From DSFO01 sp041640715 (lineage in GTDB: Archaea > Thermoproteota > Thermoprotei > Gearchaeales > Gearchaeaceae): a DNA stretch of 9,653 nucleotides. Shown here piece after piece: positions 6,866 to 9,653 of this stretch. The stretch is taken from the NCBI GenBank assembly GCA_041640715.1, contig JBEPZU010000022.1:1-9653 (forward strand), given 5' to 3'. How positions within the stretch are numbered: position 1 is the first letter of the stretch; every line of letters begins with the position of its first letter. The notes under the pieces were generated by a model that made no database searches, was not told the DNA's origin, and worked only from the letters and a program-made list of their open reading frames with translations. Both the position numbers and the translations under genes were made by a program.

Positions 6866-7150
6866 TTAGCGATAGGCAGTGCCTGATGGCTGCTTACTAG
6901 TTGGCTTCATTCTCAACTTCTCAGGCACGTCTACGATTCTAACTACGTTCGTGGTGTTAACTACATATATTGGCTTACCATCAGGCTGGTATTTCTTAAG
7001 CCTTTTGACGCCTACTAAAACGAGTTTAACTTTCAAAGTGGTACCGTCATTAAGTTTATACTCATTCCAATCTTCCTTTACTGTCTGAAAATCCACATCC
7101 TCTCCCTCAAGCAAATCCTCAGGTGTTATAGGTACTTGAAATTCTCCCAT
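6866..7150 (-). CDS. Conserved archaeal protein of unknown function, 94 residues
   Basis: I recognise this only as the kind of short protein conserved among thermophilic archaea; I know no function. It is highly charged and soluble, with no signal or membrane segment. An acidic N-terminus (EDLLEGEDVDF, 11-21) leads into DWNEYKLNDGTTLKVKLVL (27-45), which looks like consecutive beta strands with a DGT turn. The strands VGVKRLKK (46-53) and KPIYVVNTTNVVRIVDVP (59-76) follow, and residues 80-94 look disordered. The strand-rich pattern suggests a small beta barrel or sandwich. The ATG at 7150 is 30 nt past the stop of the upstream membrane transporter gene and has its own TATA candidate, so it may be transcribed separately. 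Confidence 0.75.
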   Translation of the reverse strand: MGEFQVPITPEDLLEGEDVDFQTVKEDWNEYKLNDGTTLKVKLVLVGVKRLKKYQPDGKPIYVVNTTNVVRIVDVPEKLRMKPTSKQPSGTAYR

Positions 7151-7169
7151 AAAAAAGAAAGTAAAGTAT

Positions 7170-7177
7170 TATAAAAA
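7170..7177 (-). promoter_or_regulatory. TATA box of the 94-residue conserved gene
   Basis: The minus strand reads TTTTATAA, 20-27 nt upstream of the ATG at 7150. It sits in the 30-nt spacer after the transporter gene, giving the small gene a possible leaderless transcript of its own. Confidence 0.45.
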
Positions 7178-7180
7178 AAG

Positions 7181-7813
7181 TTATTTCTTGAAGTATCTAA
7201 CTATCCAAACTGGTCTTAAAGAAGAAGCAAGCGTGATTATCTGAGGAGAATATCGCAGTATCGTTAAGGGTATCAAGCTCGTTATTAAGGCATGAATTAA
7301 ATTGAAAATCCCTGTCACGAGCAATAGGAACAATAGCTCTGCCCCGAAGCCTTCAATAGGTATTCCTAAGAATTTCGAAATCAAACTTATTGTCCTAGGT
7401 AGAGTAAACGGAAAGAAAACGAAGAAGAAAAGATAATTGGCCAAAGCCATTATCAATACTCTACCTAATACTGCTCCCAATATGCCTAACAACAAGGATT
7501 TGGTTCTAGTTATCAATAAAAACCCAACCATAGTAGAAGAAACAGCGAAGAATTTCATGGCTTCGCTTGCAATAGGAACCTGACCATAGGGAGGTATGAG
7601 TACTAGTGCTATGAAATGCACGAAAGCCACTAGAAGCCCTCCCAAAGGACCTACTATTAAGAAGGCTGTGAAATCTATAACCTCTGCGAGATCAAAACGT
7701 AGAAATGGCAGTATGGGAAAACTGAATATTGGAATTGGACTCACTAAGGTTGTTATGACAGCTGCCATTGCACCGAATATCGCTATGAACGCTATTTCCT
7801 TGCTACTTAGCAT
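7181..7813 (-). CDS. ECF transporter substrate-binding membrane subunit, probably for riboflavin (RibU-like)
   Basis: This 210-residue integral membrane protein fits the S component of an energy-coupling-factor transporter, which binds a vitamin and works with a shared ATPase/transmembrane module encoded elsewhere. It has about six hydrophobic segments, starting at residues 7-25 and 43-74. The segment PFLRFDLAEVIDF (36-48) followed by GPLGGLLVAF (55-64) matches the RibU pattern of a short conserved loop plus a GPLxGxL helix. Divergent placement beside the riboflavin kinase gene, 52 nt away, makes riboflavin the likely substrate. The C-terminus is basic (RYFKK), consistent with a cytoplasmic tail. 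Regulation by the kinase's helix-turn-helix domain acting in the shared spacer is likely. S-component specificity is hard to call from sequence alone, so the vitamin is partly inferred from context. Confidence 0.8.
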   Translation of the reverse strand: MLSSKEIAFIAIFGAMAAVITTLVSPIPIFSFPILPFLRFDLAEVIDFTAFLIVGPLGGLLVAFVHFIALVLIPPYGQVPIASEAMKFFAVSSTMVGFLLITRTKSLLLGILGAVLGRVLIMALANYLFFFVFFPFTLPRTISLISKFLGIPIEGFGAELLFLLLVTGIFNLIHALITSLIPLTILRYSPQIITLASSLRPVWIVRYFKK

Positions 7814-7835
7814 GAGCTAACTAAAATTATCAAAA

Positions 7836-7841
7836 ATTTAT
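7836..7841. promoter_or_regulatory. Probable shared TATA region of the riboflavin transporter and kinase genes
   Basis: The AT-only hexamer at these positions reads ATTTAT or ATAAAT depending on strand. It lies 23-28 nt upstream of the minus-strand ATG at 7813 and 25-30 nt upstream of the plus-strand ATG at 7866. Both fit leaderless starts. The whole 52-nt spacer is AT-rich, so the exact base positions are uncertain. Confidence 0.4.
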
Positions 7842-7848
7842 TTTTATC

Positions 7849-7864
7849 TACAATTTAATTTGTA
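7849..7864. promoter_or_regulatory. Palindrome at the riboflavin kinase start, candidate RbkR operator
   Basis: TACAATTTAATTTGTA has perfect outer arms TACAA/TTGTA and a TTAA centre, with 14 of 16 positions symmetric. It ends one base before the ATG at 7866, downstream of the TATA candidate, where a bound repressor would block a leaderless start. HTH-fused archaeal riboflavin kinases (RbkR) are known to regulate riboflavin genes, so this is the natural target; the site itself is inferred. Confidence 0.45.
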
Positions 7865-7865
7865 A

Positions 7866-8525
7866 ATGGAAAGAAAATATGTTTATGATCTAATAACGCT
7901 GGCTCGACTTGGATGCTACCATAAACCAGTCATCATATCCACGATAGAATTGGCCAAAGAACTGAAAACTACGCAGCAAAACGCTTCTTTGAGATTGATG
8001 AAACTCGAAGATGAAGGTTATATAACGAGGAAGCATCTCAAGAAGGGTCAAGAAATAATCCTTACCAAGAAGGGAAGGGATCTAGTATATGAAGCGTATG
8101 CAACTTTGAAAAGAATCATAGAAGGTAAAAAGGAGATATATATAAAGGGATTTGTCTTCACAGGAGTCAAAGAAGGAGCTTACTATATTTCCTTAGAAGG
8201 ATATTCTAAGCAGTTCAAAGAAAAACTAGGATACATTCCTTACCCTGGAACATTGAACATTAGATTAATAGAACCTAAAAGCAGAGGGTTTTTGAGGAAC
8301 CTAGAAGGTATTTTCATAAACGGATTTTCTGATGAAAAAAGGACCTATGGTTGGGTTAAATGCTTCCCTGCGATAATAAACAATAAGTTAGACTGTGCAG
8401 TTATTTTGCTCGAAAGAACGATCCATCCAAAGAACGTAATAGAAGTCATATCCAGGCATCATCTAAGAAAAGAGCTTGGCCTAAAAGATGAGGACGTTGT
8501 AGAAATTTTGGTATATACAAAATGA
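7866..8525 (+). CDS. ribK: CTP-dependent riboflavin kinase with N-terminal winged helix (RibK/RbkR type)
   Basis: The enzyme phosphorylates riboflavin to FMN using CTP, the archaeal route. Residues about 1-85 form a winged helix: helices at 5-16 and 26-34, a recognition region around 35-51 (KTTQQNASLRLMKLEDEGY), and a wing with ITRKHLKKGQEIILTKKG (53-70). The kinase domain follows with GFVFTGVKEGAYYISLEGY (95-113), QFKEKLGYIPYPGTLNIRL (116-134) and RTIHPKNVIEVISRHHLRKE (184-203), then LGLKDEDVVEI (204-214). These are the substrate- and nucleotide-binding signatures of the MJ0056 family. The two-domain, 219-residue layout matches RbkR, a dual regulator and kinase. It is divergent from the likely riboflavin transporter, and a palindrome abuts its start codon, which suggests autoregulation. 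The ATG has no Shine-Dalgarno and is probably leaderless. The family call is firm; regulatory activity is inferred. Confidence 0.94.
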   Translation: MERKYVYDLITLARLGCYHKPVIISTIELAKELKTTQQNASLRLMKLEDEGYITRKHLKKGQEIILTKKGRDLVYEAYATLKRIIEGKKEIYIKGFVFTGVKEGAYYISLEGYSKQFKEKLGYIPYPGTLNIRLIEPKSRGFLRNLEGIFINGFSDEKRTYGWVKCFPAIINNKLDCAVILLERTIHPKNVIEVISRHHLRKELGLKDEDVVEILVYTK

Positions 8526-8579
8526 TTTTAAGCGAAGCGTGATTTCGTTCGTAACTACAACTTAAAATGTAGATTGCAA
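8526..8579. other. Convergent spacer with a short inverted repeat
   Basis: This gap separates the riboflavin kinase stop from the end of the membrane-peptide frame. It holds the inverted repeat CTACA / TGTAG (arms 8555-8559 and 8568-8572, 8-base loop). The hairpin is weak; it may contribute to termination, but nothing else is visible. Confidence 0.3.
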
Positions 8580-8666
8580 TCACAAATAATAAATTATCAT
8601 CGAAAGAATTATGATCAAAATCGAAGCTAATATCGCAAGTAAAAGCCTTTTACCTTCCTTGTTCAT
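8580..8666 (-). CDS. 28-residue single-helix membrane peptide coupled to the phosphoesterase gene
   Basis: A short reading frame on the minus strand starts at 8666 and ends with TGA at 8580-8582. Its ATG overlaps the stop of the phosphoesterase gene as ATGA (8663-8666), the usual arrangement for coupled translation in an operon. The peptide starts MNKEGKR, a positively charged cytoplasmic end, and continues with some 21 hydrophobic residues (LLLAILASILIIILSMIIYYL, in two runs) that would span the membrane once. I know no family for it. The exact ATGA overlap and the clean charged-then-hydrophobic pattern argue for a real gene, but AT-rich DNA can produce hydrophobic frames by chance. Confidence 0.5.
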   Translation of the reverse strand: MNKEGKRLLLAILASILIIILSMIIYYL

Positions 8667-9322
8667 TTTACCTGCTCTAGCTTTATCTCTATTTTTTCAT
8701 TCAGGAAAATCATTGCGTAATTACCTAAATTGGCAGGCCCAGGATTAACGAGTAAAGTATTACCTATCCTATCTATGTTCCTGGCTTCATGGACATGCCC
8801 GCATATTACTAGATCTACCTTTCGTGTTTCAATGAACTTCCTAACATTTCTGCTACCAACATGAAAACCAGTTTTCGTCAAATCTACTAAAGTATTATAA
8901 GGAGGTGTATGAGAAAGTAAGATTACCCTTCTTACATTTCCAGTTATGCTATTAAAAGCTTCATTGAGCATCTTCTCTAGTTGTTCTTCAGACAATTCAA
9001 AAGGGGTAGAAAATGGCGTAGGTATTGAACCTCCTATACCGATTATAGCTATGTCATCTACTATTACGTGCTTCCCATGGATATCATGCTGAAGTACGTC
9101 TTGTGGGAAAAAGTTATAATAATCACAATTGCCTGGAACGAAGAAGAAAGGTTTATTCTGAGCCTTAAACAACTTTATCACTTCCCTAGCTTCAGACCCT
9201 TTTCCGAAGTTTGTTACATCTCCAGCTATTAGTATTAGATCCGAATCTCTAGCCGCTTCCAAGATCTTCCTCAAATTACTAAGATTAAAATGAATATCGG
9301 TTATAGCGAGTATTTTTTTCAT
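8663..9322 (-). CDS. Calcineurin-like metallophosphoesterase
   Basis: This is a single-domain two-metal phosphoesterase of 219 residues, expected to act in the cytoplasm. All family blocks are present in order: TDIHFN with Asp9 and His11 (8-13), AGDVTNFG with Asp35 (33-40), PGNCD with Asn65 (63-67), LLSHTPP with His138 (135-141) and CGHVHE with His176 and His178 (174-179). The strand NTLLVNPGP (188-196) is typical of the archaeal Icc/YfcE-like branch. Members hydrolyse phosphodiesters or phosphomonoesters, and the substrate cannot be told from sequence. There is no signal peptide. The ATG at 9322 is supported by a TATA candidate 22-28 nt upstream. The stop overlaps the start of the 28-residue membrane peptide, so the two probably form an operon. 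Confidence 0.9.
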   Translation of the reverse strand: MKKILAITDIHFNLSNLRKILEAARDSDLILIAGDVTNFGKGSEAREVIKLFKAQNKPFFFVPGNCDYYNFFPQDVLQHDIHGKHVIVDDIAIIGIGGSIPTPFSTPFELSEEQLEKMLNEAFNSITGNVRRVILLSHTPPYNTLVDLTKTGFHVGSRNVRKFIETRKVDLVICGHVHEARNIDRIGNTLLVNPGPANLGNYAMIFLNEKIEIKLEQVK

Positions 9323-9343
9323 AATACTCTAAATAAACCAACC

Positions 9344-9350
9344 TAATAAA
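9344..9350 (-). promoter_or_regulatory. TATA-box candidate for the phosphoesterase gene
   Basis: The minus strand reads TTTATTA, 22-28 nt upstream of the ATG at 9322, inside an AT-rich run. The spacing fits a leaderless archaeal start. Confidence 0.4.
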
Positions 9351-9405
9351 AAATTATTCAAATATAAGTTGGCATTTTCGAAAACTAGCTACTCGAGTGT
9401 TAAAC

Positions 9406-9419
9406 TATGCTTTAGCATA
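9406..9419. promoter_or_regulatory. Palindrome upstream of the ferritin promoter, candidate operator
   Basis: TATGCTTTAGCATA has perfect 5-base arms (TATGC/GCATA) around TTTA. A further AGCATA copy follows directly, at 9420-9425. It lies just upstream of the TATA candidate at 9423-9428, where archaeal activators or metal and redox regulators bind. Iron or peroxide control would fit the ferritin gene, but that is inference. Confidence 0.35.
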
Positions 9420-9422
9420 AGC

Positions 9423-9428
9423 ATATAT
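9423..9428 (+). promoter_or_regulatory. TATA-box candidate for the Dps-like ferritin gene
   Basis: ATATAT lies 23-28 nt upstream of the ATG at 9451, the standard spacing for a leaderless archaeal transcript. Confidence 0.5.
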
Positions 9429-9450
9429 GTTGCTTATTGAATGTTAGAGT

Positions 9451-9653
9451 ATGGGAATAGAAATCGAAGAAAGCTTAGATAAGAAGAAGCTTATTGACAT
9501 GCTATTAGCTGCATATGCAGATGAATGGATAGCCTCGTATTATTACACATTAACAGCTTATGCAATAAAAGGACAAACCTCTGAGGAAATAGCTGAGCAT
9601 TTCTTAAAAGAAGCAGAAGAAGAATGGAAGAAACATGCTAGGAAGATAGCTGA
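9451..9653 (+). CDS. Dps-like ferritin family protein (N-terminal part, runs off the right edge)
   Basis: The frame is open from the ATG at 9451 to the window edge, giving 67 complete codons of a protein usually about 180-190 residues long. It begins with a short acidic N-terminus, then a helix LIDMLLAAYADEWIASYYYTL (in two runs, residues 14-34) and a second helix AEHFLKEAEEEWKKHARKIA (48-67). This pairing of a first helix with Glu25 and a second with the ExxxxWxxHA spacing (His62) is the ferritin-like di-iron arrangement, and AYADEW is typical of archaeal Dps-like (DPSL) proteins. Such cages oxidise iron with peroxide, store it and protect DNA from oxidative damage in the cytoplasm. Only part of the metal site is visible, so DPSL versus another ferritin-like subgroup is not fully settled. 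Confidence 0.82.
   Translation, partial: MGIEIEESLDKKKLIDMLLAAYADEWIASYYYTLTAYAIKGQTSEEIAEHFLKEAEEEWKKHARKIA

Noticed and set aside
8555..8572. CTACA/TGTAG inverted repeat as a second riboflavin-regulator operator
   Set aside because: It lies downstream of the kinase gene between convergent genes, the 8-base spacer differs from the 6-base spacer at 7849-7864, and the arms only partly match.
1..9653. CRISPR array, defence island or mobile element
   Set aside because: I see no regularly spaced repeats, no transposase or integrase and no terminal inverted repeats; the genes are ordinary metabolic genes.

Overview
The window looks like chromosomal DNA of a thermophilic archaeon, most likely Thermoproteota (Crenarchaeota). 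The evidence is an AT-rich genome with heavy use of AGA/AGG and ATA codons, an archaeal HTH-fused riboflavin kinase, a Dps-like ferritin of archaeal type, and almost no Shine-Dalgarno sequences. Most start codons instead have a TATA-like hexamer about 20-30 nt upstream, as expected for leaderless archaeal transcripts. I cannot name a genus. There is no IS element, CRISPR array, tRNA or rRNA.

Layout. Positions 1-1328 (-) hold the N-terminal 442 residues of an exported penicillin-acylase-family Ntn hydrolase that runs off the left edge. The spacer at 1329-1717 contains what looks like the decayed N-terminus of an Asp/Glu (hydantoin) racemase gene, at 1487-1620. Next are an M19 dipeptidase (-) and a divergent membrane-anchored PQQ-type aldose dehydrogenase (+). 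A hot-dog thioesterase (-) is divergent from a pair made of a four-helix membrane protein and a small protein with four CxxCxGxG zinc motifs (+). That pair converges on a gamma-glutamyltransferase-like Ntn hydrolase (-), and the two genes share a 4-bp stop-codon overlap. Upstream of it are a small conserved protein of unknown function (-) and a RibU-like ECF substrate-binding membrane protein (-). The latter is divergent from a CTP-dependent riboflavin kinase with an N-terminal winged helix (+). The last part holds a metallophosphoesterase (-) overlapping a 28-residue single-helix membrane peptide by ATGA, then the start of a Dps-like ferritin (+).

How the genes fit together. The clearest functional unit is the riboflavin pair. 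The transporter and the kinase/regulator are divergent across 52 bp, and a 16-bp palindrome ends one base before the kinase ATG, so it is the obvious candidate operator. Three amide or peptide hydrolases (penicillin acylase, M19 dipeptidase, GGT-like) and the PQQ dehydrogenase suggest a heterotroph scavenging peptides, acylated amines and sugars, but they are separate transcription units. The most notable features beyond the obvious genes are the micro-ORF coupled to the phosphoesterase, the racemase remnant, the membrane/zinc-finger pair, the shared TATA boxes between divergent genes and the palindrome in front of the ferritin promoter.
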